The notes under the pieces are model-generated. The model did not search any database and had not been told where the DNA came from. It was given only the letters and a program-made list of their open reading frames with translations. Shown here in pieces: positions 1 through 5,849 of a stretch of 5,849 bases of DNA (position 1 is the first letter of the stretch; each line of letters begins with the position of its first letter). Origin of the DNA: Gammaproteobacteria bacterium (GTDB lineage Bacteria > Pseudomonadota > Gammaproteobacteria > Arenicellales > JAHEKD01); contig JAHEKD010000178.1 in assembly GCA_024638545.1 (NCBI GenBank), forward strand, positions 1-5,849, in the 5' to 3' direction. The position numbers and the translations under genes are program-made.

Positions 1-88
1 TGCAGACCTCGCTCGCCAGCTCAACCGCACTGCCAAGTGTTGCGTTCATTTTCCAGTTTCCGGCAACAAATTTCTGTCGATTTGACAT
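1..88 (-). CDS. tpiA: Triosephosphate isomerase, N-terminal fragment (cut by window edge)
   Basis: This is the 5' end of a glycolytic and gluconeogenic enzyme that interconverts dihydroxyacetone phosphate and glyceraldehyde 3-phosphate in the cytoplasm. The ATG at 88-86 opens 29 codons to the edge, beginning MSNRQKFVAGNWKMN. The FVAGNWKMN block is the diagnostic first strand of the TIM barrel; its Asn and Lys are known active-site residues of the family (here N11 and K13). The start is set by that block lying 6 residues from the Met, as is usual. No clear Shine-Dalgarno sequence precedes it. It follows glmM on the same strand after 72 bases, as in Pseudomonas-type gene order, so co-transcription is plausible. 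The catalytic His and Glu lie outside the window, so integrity beyond the first 29 codons cannot be judged. Confidence 0.93.
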   Translation of the reverse strand, partial: MSNRQKFVAGNWKMNATLGSAVELASEVC

Positions 89-160
89 GTATATTCTATA
101 AATCTATAAAAGACGGCAAATGTTACTCACAGCGCAGGCGAAAAGCAATGTTGTTATCGC

Positions 161-1519
161 CTAAATTCGTGATTTTGCGATATTTTCTACCGTTTCCGCC
201 AATGATTGGCTGACTTGCTGCGCCATTTGTGATTCCTGGGCCTCAACCATAACTCTTATTAACGGTTCAGTACCTGAGGCCCGTAAAACCACGCGGCCTT
301 TTGAACCGAGATATTGCTCGGCATCATCGACTGCCGAGTTGATCTCCGGCGAACTTGAGGGGTCAAATTTACTGCTATCCTCTAGCCTGACGTTGATCAT
401 GTTCTGAGGATACAGGCTCAAAGGCTGTACCAGTTCCGACAGCGACTTCTCTTCACAGACCATAACGCGCAGCACTTCCAGTGCCGCAATGATGCCGTCA
501 CCCGTTGTATTTTTATCCAGGCAAATAATATGCCCTGATGTTTCACCGCCGACAAGCCAGCCTCTTTCCTGCAGTCCGCTAAGCACGTAGCGATCGCCTA
601 CTTTGCTGCGGGCAAAATCAATCTCGGATAATTTGAACGCATGCTCAAGCGACAGATTTGTCATTACGGTTCCCATCACACCGCCGTCCAGCTCATCGTT
701 TGTGTGCCGGTGCATGGCAATCAGGTAAAGCATCTGGTCACCATTAATTTCATCGCCATTTGCATCAACGAGCATCAGTCGATCGCCATCACCATCAAGT
801 GCAATTCCCAGATCCGCACCCTGTTCTAAAACGGTTCGTTTTAGCAGTGACAAATCGGTCGAACCACAGCCTTCATTGATGTTGAATCCATTTGGTTCCA
901 CACCAACCGCTTTTACGCTTGCGCCAAGCTCCTCGAATACATCCGGAGCAACATGGTAGCCAGCCCCGTGTGCGCAATCGATGACAATCTTTACACCGTT
1001 TAAAGAGAGCCGCTGTGGAAAAGTGCTTTTACAATATTCGATGTACCGTCCCGCGGCATCTTCGAAACGAACAGCCTTGCCCAGGTTTTGCGGGTCGGCG
1101 GTTATGATGGGTTGCTGCATTTTCTCTTCAATCGCCAGCTCAACTTCATCATCAAGCTTAAAACCCAGTGGCGAGAAAAACTTGATGCCGTTATCGTAAA
1201 ACGGATTATGTGACGCACTGATGACAATCCCGGCAGCGGCCCTTGAAGTACGCGTCAGATAGGCAATTCCGGGTGTAGGCAAGGGCCCGATCAGGCTGAT
1301 ATCGACACCTGCTGCCGACAGGCCGGCTTCCAGCGCAGATTCCAGTAAATATCCGGAAATACGCGTATCCTTGCCAATGACGACTTTAGCTCTGCCTTTT
1401 GTATTTCGTGAAAGTACGCTGCCTGCCGCCCAGCCCAGTTTGACAACTGTCTCAGGCGTTACAGGCTCAATGCCCACGCGCGATCTGATTCCATCAGTAC
1501 CGAAAAATTTTTTACTCAT
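161..1519 (-). CDS. glmM: Phosphoglucosamine mutase
   Basis: GlmM converts glucosamine-6-phosphate to glucosamine-1-phosphate in the cytoplasm, the step before GlmU in making UDP-GlcNAc for peptidoglycan and LPS. The 452-residue product is close to the usual length (about 445). It starts MSKKFFGTDGIRSRVG, the family N-terminus. The active-site loop ISASHNPFYDNGIKF spans about 100-114, and the phosphorylated serine is expected at S103. The Mg-binding loop DGDGDR is at 242-247, the sugar-binding GGETSGH at 324-330, and the C-terminal phosphate-binding RASGTEPLIR at 413-422. All four phosphohexomutase domains therefore look complete. One small oddity is Ser in place of the second Gly of the common GIRGRVG motif (residue 13). 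The start is fixed by homology; only a weak purine-rich AAAGAA lies upstream. It sits 42 bases after folP on the same strand and is likely in one operon with it, so its expression could be affected by the folP lesion. Identity is very secure. Confidence 0.98.
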   Translation of the reverse strand: MSKKFFGTDGIRSRVGIEPVTPETVVKLGWAAGSVLSRNTKGRAKVVIGKDTRISGYLLESALEAGLSAAGVDISLIGPLPTPGIAYLTRTSRAAAGIVISASHNPFYDNGIKFFSPLGFKLDDEVELAIEEKMQQPIITADPQNLGKAVRFEDAAGRYIEYCKSTFPQRLSLNGVKIVIDCAHGAGYHVAPDVFEELGASVKAVGVEPNGFNINEGCGSTDLSLLKRTVLEQGADLGIALDGDGDRLMLVDANGDEINGDQMLYLIAMHRHTNDELDGGVMGTVMTNLSLEHAFKLSEIDFARSKVGDRYVLSGLQERGWLVGGETSGHIICLDKNTTGDGIIAALEVLRVMVCEEKSLSELVQPLSLYPQNMINVRLEDSSKFDPSSSPEINSAVDDAEQYLGSKGRVVLRASGTEPLIRVMVEAQESQMAQQVSQSLAETVENIAKSRI

Positions 1520-1561
1520 GATTTGTTCAAATTCTTTAGTGTCTACGATTTAGCGTTGGTA

Positions 1562-2318
1562 TTAATAATCATTTTTGCTATTCATTCCGAGTGCTTCAAC
1601 CATTCTGATTGCATCATGTGTCGGCTTGACATCATGGGTGCGTATTATTTTCGCACCCTTTTGCACCGCGATGATCGCCAGTGCCACACTGGGCGCTACC
1701 CGTTCGTCCACCGGCAGGCCCAGTAAATGCCCTATCATCGACTTTCGTGATAAACCGGCGAGTACGGGAAATCCAGCATCGCACAGCTTGTCCAGCCGAT
1801 TTAACAACGTCACATTATGATGCACTTTTTTACCGAATCCAAAGCCCGGATCTATGATTATATTTGATTTCAATATGCCATGGTCAATACATTGTTTCGC
1901 TTTGTTCAGCAGAATCGCCTTTACGTCTTCGACAACATTGTCATAATAGGGTGATTTCTGCATCGATCTCGGATTACCCTGCATATGCATGATACACACA
2001 GGCACATTTGACCGGGCTGCCGCCAGCATTGATGCCTCAGAGGCCAGACCGCAGACATCATTGATGATGCCGGCACCTGAGTTCACCGCTTCCAGCATCA
2101 CTTCGGGCTTTGAAGTGTCAACAGATATAATGCAGTCAAACTGCTGGTCAATCCGGCGAATAACCGGGATGACGCGCGCCATCTCATCATTAGTGGATAC
2201 CGCCTGTGCGCCGGGCCTGGTGGCCTCCGTCTGAAAATGAATCGGGCGTAACATTAAGTACGCCCATTATTGCGGTTCGGGACAAATCCAAGGATTTTCC
2301 CGCACAGTCAAGATTCAT
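1562..2318 (-). pseudogene. folP: Dihydropteroate synthase, disrupted by an internal frameshifting deletion
   Basis: Intact FolP condenses p-aminobenzoate with dihydropterin pyrophosphate in folate synthesis and is the sulfonamide target. The native start is the ATG at 2318-2316. That frame gives MNLDCAGKSLDL, then MGVLNVTPDSFSDGG ending at residue 32 (base 2223), then drifts out of homology and stops at 2192-2190. The remainder of the protein continues in another frame from E (codon 2227-2225): EATRPGA, SVDTSKPEV, INDV, HMQGNP, DPGFGFGK, GLSRKS and RTHDV, ending at TAA 1564-1562. Compared with E. coli FolP, about 27 residues (33-59) are absent, including the pterin-binding Asp (D56 in E. coli). 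Thirty-two residues, the 27 missing and 221 more make 280, the normal length. An ATG at 2254 could begin a 230-codon frame, but its first nine residues are out-of-frame nonsense, and the product would lack the first strand, the catalytic loop and the second strand of the TIM barrel. The start lies 25 bases after ftsH. Identity is secure; whether the lesion is biological is not. Confidence 0.93.
2224..2228 (-). other. Deletion junction within folP (inferred, GAGG microhomology)
   Basis: This is the point where the two folP frames meet. Upstream codons read S-D-G-G as TCA GAC GGA GGC. Downstream codons read E-A-T-R-P as GAG GCC ACC AGG CCC, offset so that GAG begins inside the GGA codon. The bases GAGG (2227-2224) belong to both readings, as expected when a deletion forms between two GAGG copies: one in the SDGG codons, the other in the lost GG-E-A codons. 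With E. coli spacing the loss is 86 bases, which is not a multiple of three and matches the observed frame change. The exact breakpoint within the shared bases cannot be resolved. Confidence 0.75.
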
Positions 2319-2343
2319 TGTTTAAGGCTACTGCATTAGCGTC

Positions 2344-4299
2344 CTACTGGGCCTCGCCACCAGCCGGTTTGTCCACACGGGGTGAAGGCCCTTTGGATGT
2401 TTTTTTCGCCTTTTTCTTTTCTTTCGGCTCTTCATCCTGGGTATCGGCAGAGGAGACATTCGGGCTTGTATCATCTGAGTCATCCCAGTCAGCAGGCGGC
2501 TGGGGTTCCTTGCCCTTCACGATATCGTCAATCTGATCCGCGTTTATGGTTTCCCACTCCATCAAGGCCTTTGTCATGCGCTCGACGATGTCGCGTTTTT
2601 CCTCAAGAATATTTTTAGCCCGGGCATACTGCTCGTTCACAATCCGGGTAATTTCAGCATCGACTTTCTCGGCGGTTGACGGGCTCAGGTTTTTATGAGT
2701 AGCCATATCCCTGCCCATAAACACTTCATGCTCGTTATCGCCATAGACGCGCGGGCCCAGGGCATCGCTCATGCCCCATCTGGAAACCATCTTTTGCGCC
2801 AGATCGGTTGCCCGTTCAAAATCGTTAGATGCGCCTGTTGTCATCTGCCCCATGAACAGCTCTTCGGCAATTCGTCCGCCCATCAGAATCGCGATCTGGG
2901 TTAAAAGGTATTCACGATTGTGGCTATAGCGATCTTCTTCCGGCAGCTGCATAGTCACACCCAGTGCACGGCCGCGCGGGATAATCGTGACCTTGTGCAC
3001 CGGATCGGCATTATCCAGCGATTTCGCCACTACGGCATGCCCTGATTCATGATAAGCCGTATTCAGGCGCTCTTCTTCAGGCATCACCACTGAGCGACGC
3101 TCAGCGCCCATAATAACCTTGTCCTTGGCGTTTTCAAAATCTTCCATGCCAACCAGCTTTTTACTGCTTCTGGCAGCAAGCAGTGCGGCTTCATTGACAA
3201 GATTTGCCAGATCCGCACCTGAAAATCCCGGCGTACCGCGTGCGATTACCGATGCCTTGACGTCATCTTCCAGCGGTACTTTTTTCATGTGCACTTTCAA
3301 AATCAGTTCACGCCCGCGAATATCCGGCAGCGGCACATTTACCTGGCGGTCAAACCGGCCCGGCCTCAACAAAGCGGGATCCAGTACGTCCGGCCTGTTG
3401 GTCGCGGCGATAACAATAACGCCTTCGTTGCCTTCAAAGCCGTCCATTTCGACCAGCAGCTGGTTCAGGGTTTGTTCGCGTTCATCATGACCGCCGCCCA
3501 GACCGGCGCCGCGATGCCGGCCGACTGCGTCAATCTCGTCAATAAAAATAATGCACGGCGCATGCTTTTTTGCCTGCTCGAACATATCGCGAACCCGCGA
3601 GGCACCCACACCGACAAACATTTCCACAAAATCCGAACCTGAAATTGTGAAAAAAGGCACCTTGGCTTCACCGGCAATGGCTTTTGCAAGCAGGGTCTTG
3701 CCGGTACCCGGACTGCCCGTCATCAACACACCCTTTGGTATGTGCCCGCCGAGCTTTTGGAATTTTGATGGATCTCTTAAAAAATCAACGATTTCACCCA
3801 CCTCTTCCTTGGCTTCTTCAATGCCGGCAACATCGGCAAAGGTGACCTTGTTTTTATCCTCGGTCAGCATTCTGGCTTTACTTTTGCCGAAACTCAACGC
3901 ACCGCCGCGACCGCCACCCTGCATCTGCCGCATGAAAAATATCCATACGCCGATTAACAGCAGTAGCGGGAACCAGCTGATAAAAATCTGCATGAAAAGG
4001 GATGTTTCCTCTTCGGCTTCCGCCTGGATTTTTACGTTATATTTGAGCAAATCAGAGACAAGCTCCGGATCGCCTGGAGAATGGGTAATAAATCGTTCTC
4101 CGGTGACGAGCTGGCCGCGTATCGTCCGGTCATCAATTTTGACTTTATCAACTTCACCAGAATGGACTTGCTGGATAAAAGTTGAGTAATCAATACGGTT
4201 GCCGGAGGCTGGACCATCAAGGCTGAAGTTGTTAAAAACCGCCATCAATACCATCGCGATTACAACCCACATGATCAGGTTTTTAGTAAGATTATTCAA
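2344..4299 (-). CDS. ftsH: ATP-dependent zinc metalloprotease FtsH
   Basis: FtsH is a hexameric inner-membrane AAA+ protease that degrades misassembled membrane proteins and, in E. coli, LpxC and sigma-32. The 651-residue product matches the family (E. coli 644). It has membrane segment 1 at about 7-23, a periplasmic domain, and membrane segment 2 at about 105-123. The AAA module holds Walker A GSPGTGKT (195-202), pore motif FVG (228-230), Walker B IIFIDE (250-255) and arginine fingers R312 and R315 in LRPGRFDR. The zinc protease domain has HESGH (417-421), with a further acidic ligand expected in [11 protein letters not shown] (about 488-498). Walker A has Ser where Pro is usual, and the protease motif has Ser where Ala is common; neither is a catalytic change. 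The C-terminal tail (about 600-651) is first acidic, then lysine-rich ([11 protein letters not shown]). The start is TTG at 4299-4297: an in-frame TAA lies a short way upstream, no ATG intervenes, and the next Met (residue 10) would cut into membrane segment 1. Confidence 0.98.
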   Translation of the reverse strand: MNNLTKNLIMWVVIAMVLMAVFNNFSLDGPASGNRIDYSTFIQQVHSGEVDKVKIDDRTIRGQLVTGERFITHSPGDPELVSDLLKYNVKIQAEAEEETSLFMQIFISWFPLLLLIGVWIFFMRQMQGGGRGGALSFGKSKARMLTEDKNKVTFADVAGIEEAKEEVGEIVDFLRDPSKFQKLGGHIPKGVLMTGSPGTGKTLLAKAIAGEAKVPFFTISGSDFVEMFVGVGASRVRDMFEQAKKHAPCIIFIDEIDAVGRHRGAGLGGGHDEREQTLNQLLVEMDGFEGNEGVIVIAATNRPDVLDPALLRPGRFDRQVNVPLPDIRGRELILKVHMKKVPLEDDVKASVIARGTPGFSGADLANLVNEAALLAARSSKKLVGMEDFENAKDKVIMGAERRSVVMPEEERLNTAYHESGHAVVAKSLDNADPVHKVTIIPRGRALGVTMQLPEEDRYSHNREYLLTQIAILMGGRIAEELFMGQMTTGASNDFERATDLAQKMVSRWGMSDALGPRVYGDNEHEVFMGRDMATHKNLSPSTAEKVDAEITRIVNEQYARAKNILEEKRDIVERMTKALMEWETINADQIDDIVKGKEPQPPADWDDSDDTSPNVSSADTQDEEPKEKKKAKKTSKGPSPRVDKPAGGEAQ

Positions 4300-4306
4300 G
4301 TTTCTA

Positions 4307-4309
4307 CTC
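4307..4309 (-). promoter_or_regulatory. Shine-Dalgarno core supporting the TTG start of ftsH
   Basis: A GAG core lies 7 bases before the TTG codon at 4299-4297 on the minus strand, which is suitable spacing. Because TTG is a rare start, this site together with the homology of the following residues (TKNLIMW against AKNLILW in E. coli) is what decides the start. The core is only three bases long, so it is modest evidence alone. Confidence 0.45.
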
Positions 4310-4397
4310 GTATTACTGGTTGAAAGTTACTTTATATATAAGGACTATTCTGGATTTTCCTACGATTAGACACGGAATACAATGTAATAGTTGCAAA

Positions 4398-5033
4398 TTA
4401 CTTTTGTTGATAACCCACTGCCAGCAGGTAGAATTCTTTTGAATGCTTTCTCGATGCCCCGGGCTTGATACTAATTACCTTTTTAAACAACAGGTTAAGA
4501 GGTTTTCTTACATCAACAAGCATCCGGCCCTCAAAGACTTTTATGAGCAGATCGGCTCCCGGTTTTAAAATATTTTCCAGGGAATTTATCACGTTCATCA
4601 GCAAATTCTCCATATTAGCCTGATCTGTTATGCTGATTCCGGTCAAATCGGGCGCCATATCCGATATCACCAGGTCAGCAGGCTCACCGTTCAAAATCCC
4701 GAGAATTTCCTGCTGAATATTGGCATCACAGAAATCACCCTGAATAACTATAACATTTTCAATGGCCCTGACTGGTAATAAATCGACAGCAATCACCCGA
4801 CCCTTGTCGCCGGTTTTTTTTATGACGTACTGGCTCCAGCTCCCCGGCGCTGCACCCAGATCGACAATGCTTGCGCCTGGTTTTATCAGATGATAACGCT
4901 GATCTATTTCCTCAAGCTTGAAAACTGACCTGGCGCGATAACCCGATTGACCGGCCTGCTTGACATAATGATCATTGAGGTGTCGCCTTGCCCATTGTTT
5001 AGATTTTTTTCGTCTATCGGTGCGCCGTGGCAT
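4398..5033 (-). CDS. rlmE: 23S rRNA (uridine-2'-O-)-methyltransferase RlmE (RrmJ/FtsJ)
   Basis: RlmE methylates the 2'-O of U2552 in the A loop of 23S rRNA on the 50S subunit, using S-adenosylmethionine, and promotes late subunit assembly. The 211-residue product matches the family (E. coli 209). A basic N-terminus (MPRRTDRRKKSKQW) precedes a Rossmann-type methyltransferase domain with SAM motif DLGAAPGSWSQYV (58-70) and acidic residue D84 in AVDLLP. The catalytic tetrad is complete: K39 in VFKL, D125 in SDMAP, K165 in LIKVFEG and E200 in SKEFYLL, matching K38-D124-K164-E199 of E. coli. The ATG at 5033-5031 gives the normal N-terminus; no strong Shine-Dalgarno precedes it. It diverges from yhbY with 34 bases between start codons and lies 98 bases before ftsH. 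No terminator-like hairpin with a T-run is visible in that gap, so rlmE-ftsH co-transcription is plausible. Confidence 0.97.
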   Translation of the reverse strand: MPRRTDRRKKSKQWARRHLNDHYVKQAGQSGYRARSVFKLEEIDQRYHLIKPGASIVDLGAAPGSWSQYVIKKTGDKGRVIAVDLLPVRAIENVIVIQGDFCDANIQQEILGILNGEPADLVISDMAPDLTGISITDQANMENLLMNVINSLENILKPGADLLIKVFEGRMLVDVRKPLNLLFKKVISIKPGASRKHSKEFYLLAVGYQQK

Positions 5034-5038
5034 ATAAT
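5033..5038 (+). promoter_or_regulatory. Candidate sigma-70 -10 box for yhbY overlapping the rlmE start codon
   Basis: A perfect TATAAT lies 29 bases before the yhbY ATG. It would place transcription initiation near 5045 and leave a leader of about 23 bases containing the GAGG ribosome site. At a 17-base spacing the -35 position (5010-5015, TCGTCT) matches the consensus at only 3 of 6 bases, and there is no extended -10 TG. The box's first base pairs with the A of the rlmE ATG on the opposite strand. The region is AT-rich, so a chance match is possible. Confidence 0.4.
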
Positions 5039-5052
5039 TTAAGATAAATGAT

Positions 5053-5056
5053 GAGG
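5053..5056 (+). promoter_or_regulatory. Shine-Dalgarno sequence of yhbY
   Basis: GAGG lies 11 bases before the ATG at 5068, a little farther than the 5-9 bases usually seen. No better purine run exists nearer, and the start is independently fixed by alignment of the next residues with YhbY. Confidence 0.5.
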
Positions 5057-5067
5057 TTATTCAGATT

Positions 5068-5358
5068 ATGTCATTAACTGGCAAGCAAAAAAAATATTTA
5101 CGTGGCCTTGCACATCACAAACCTGTCGCAGTGACTATTGGCAGTGCCGGGTTGTCAGACGCGGTACTCAATGAAATTACGGCCTCGATGGCGTCTCATG
5201 AGTTGCTAAAACTAAAATTGCCGGGCGCACCGTCGAGCCAGAAAAAACAGATGCTGCTCGATATCTGTGAAAAAACCCAGTCGAGTTTCGTCCAGCTCAT
5301 CGGACGAGTCGGGATTATTTATAAACCCGGAGAACAACCCAAAATAGAGCTGCCCTGA
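5068..5358 (+). CDS. yhbY: Ribosome assembly RNA-binding protein YhbY (CRM domain)
   Basis: YhbY is a small, single-domain CRM protein that associates with pre-50S ribosomal particles in E. coli. The 96-residue product matches E. coli YhbY (97). It opens MSLTGKQKKYLRGLAHHKPV, close to the E. coli MNLSTKQKQHLKGLAHPLKPV. The GxxG loop of the CRM fold is present as GSAG (25-28) in TIGSAGLSDAVLNEI. Further matches are HELLKLKL (44-51), VQLIGRVGIIYKP (75-87) and a C-terminal KIELP. The N-terminal alignment fixes the start. It is transcribed away from rlmE, the classic divergent arrangement of two 50S-maturation genes. Nothing appears truncated. It ends 46 bases before the 3' end of a convergent unknown gene, with no convincing terminator in between. 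Confidence 0.96.
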   Translation: MSLTGKQKKYLRGLAHHKPVAVTIGSAGLSDAVLNEITASMASHELLKLKLPGAPSSQKKQMLLDICEKTQSSFVQLIGRVGIIYKPGEQPKIELP

Positions 5359-5404
5359 GGATATGCAGCTGTAAATGACCGCACACTCAGCAGGCAATAC
5401 CGCA

Positions 5405-5849
5405 TCAACGCATTATGGAAATATCAAAATATTCATTTAAGATCCTGCAGCGGGTCGTGACGCAGTCCTGCCAGGCCGGGAAATGATACTGGACAGCACC
5501 GTGCTTCAGCCTCAGGCCACTCTTTCTCAAATTCCTGCAAACGGAATAGTTAAGATTAAACAGAATTTGTCCAAAAATTTCACATAACTCACCCACGCCC
5601 CCGGAATTAACGTAATCCTCGTCCATGAGCGCCGCAAGATTGTAGAGAGTGCCCTTTTCAAGCGAAACGCCAACGTAGTAGGTGACATTACTGTTTAATT
5701 TGAGCGCAGTGGCAAAATTTAACTTGGCGTCATCGGGCCGGTAACCCTCGCTCACCGAAACCAGTTCAGTCGCATAACCCGTATTGAATAAGTAGCTGCG
5801 ATGGCGATTAATGACCTCTTTTTGAAATAACCGGGTTCCGAGCTTCCCC
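5405..5849 (-). CDS. Hypothetical protein, C-terminal part (gene continues beyond right edge)
   Basis: This minus-strand frame is open from the right edge to TGA at 5407-5405 and gives 147 visible residues. A GTG at 5755 could serve as a start, but homology-like protein sequence continues above it (RLFQKEVINRHRSYLFNTGYA in part), so I treat this as the 3' end of a longer gene. Composition looks protein-like, mixed hydrophobic and charged, with no signal peptide or membrane segment. I do not recognise the family. The stretch around VGELCEIFGQILFNL, preceded by a short helix-like LYNLAALM and followed by strand-like segments, faintly recalls the VGEL-N-iaG helix of CheX/CheC-like domains; this is a visual impression only. 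It is convergent with yhbY and not part of the rlmE-tpiA run. The coding call rests on an uninterrupted frame of over 440 bases with no competing long frame. Confidence 0.6.
   Translation of the reverse strand, partial: GKLGTRLFQKEVINRHRSYLFNTGYATELVSVSEGYRPDDAKLNFATALKLNSNVTYYVGVSLEKGTLYNLAALMDEDYVNSGGVGELCEIFGQILFNLNYSVCRNLRKSGLRLKHGAVQYHFPAWQDCVTTRCRILNEYFDISIMR

Noticed and set aside
83..120. AT-rich stretch with TAGAAT and a repeated TTATAGA before tpiA, considered as a promoter.
   Set aside because: The best -10 is so close to the ATG that the transcript would be leaderless, and no -35 with acceptable spacing is present.
136..162. Inverted repeat AGGCGA/TCGCCT with a 15-base loop at the end of glmM, considered as a terminator.
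   Set aside because: The stem is only 6 base pairs, the loop is long, and no T-run follows on the minus strand.
1562..2254. The 230-codon frame starting at ATG 2254 read as a complete, short dihydropteroate synthase.
   Set aside because: Its first nine residues are an out-of-frame reading of the DNA that encodes the true VLNVTPDSFSDGG signature. The true start and signature lie upstream in another frame, so this is a fragment, not a compact variant.
2190..2318. Programmed ribosomal frameshifting joining the two folP frames.
   Set aside because: A frameshift would still leave about 27 conserved residues missing, and no slippery heptamer or structured stimulator is seen at 2224-2228. A deletion explains both the frame change and the gap.
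3551..4189. A 212-codon open frame on the plus strand.
   Set aside because: It lies wholly antisense to the conserved ftsH coding sequence, has no protein-family features, and is a codon-structure shadow. The same holds for 3119-3490 and 3289-3642.
4330..4345. Near-palindromic TTTATATATAAG in the rlmE-ftsH gap, considered as an ftsH promoter or operator.
   Set aside because: There is no convincing -35 and no recognisable heat-shock (sigma-32) boxes; AT-rich self-complementarity is expected by chance here.
5355..5390. CTGAG/CTCAG inverted repeat after yhbY, considered as a terminator between convergent genes.
   Set aside because: The stem is 5 base pairs with a 26-base loop and no T-run on either strand.
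1..5849. CRISPR arrays, insertion sequences, tRNA or rRNA genes, phage or plasmid functions.
   Set aside because: None seen: no regular repeats, no transposase or integrase motifs, and nearly all sequence is accounted for by conserved housekeeping genes.

Overview
The window carries a conserved housekeeping block of a gammaproteobacterium. On the minus strand, read from high to low coordinates, the order is rlmE (4398-5033), ftsH (2344-4299), folP (1562-2318, broken), glmM (161-1519) and tpiA (first 29 codons, running off the left edge at base 1). A divergent yhbY (5068-5358) lies on the plus strand. The order yhbY <-> rlmE-ftsH-folP-glmM is shared by Escherichia and many gammaproteobacteria. 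Having tpiA directly after glmM is the arrangement of Pseudomonas and relatives, where secG follows. Protein sequences are closest to gammaproteobacterial versions as I remember them. Species cannot be named from this window, and nothing in it points to a plasmid, phage or IS element.

Layout: 1-88 is the tpiA 5' end. 89-160 is a short intergenic stretch. 161-1519 is an intact glmM. 1520-1561 is a short gap. 1562-2318 is folP. 2319-2343 is a 25-base gap. 2344-4299 is an intact ftsH with a TTG start. 4300-4397 is an AT-rich gap. 4398-5033 is an intact rlmE. 5034-5067 is a very tight divergent promoter region. 5068-5358 is an intact yhbY. 5405-5849 is the 3' part of an unrecognised minus-strand gene that is open to the right edge. 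No gene-free stretch exceeds about 100 bases.

The genes serve core functions: 23S rRNA 2'-O-methylation (RlmE) and ribosome assembly (YhbY), membrane protein quality control (FtsH), folate synthesis (FolP), UDP-GlcNAc precursor supply for the cell wall (GlmM) and glycolysis (TpiA).

The one real surprise is folP. Its normal N-terminus (MGVLNVTPDSFSDGG signature) is present, but in a different frame from the rest of the protein. About 27 residues between that signature and the EATRPGA motif are missing. This fits a frameshifting deletion of about 86 bases with a 4-base GAGG microhomology at the junction. All other family motifs are intact, so the lesion is either very recent or a sequencing, amplification or assembly artefact. 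I found no previously undescribed system in this window.
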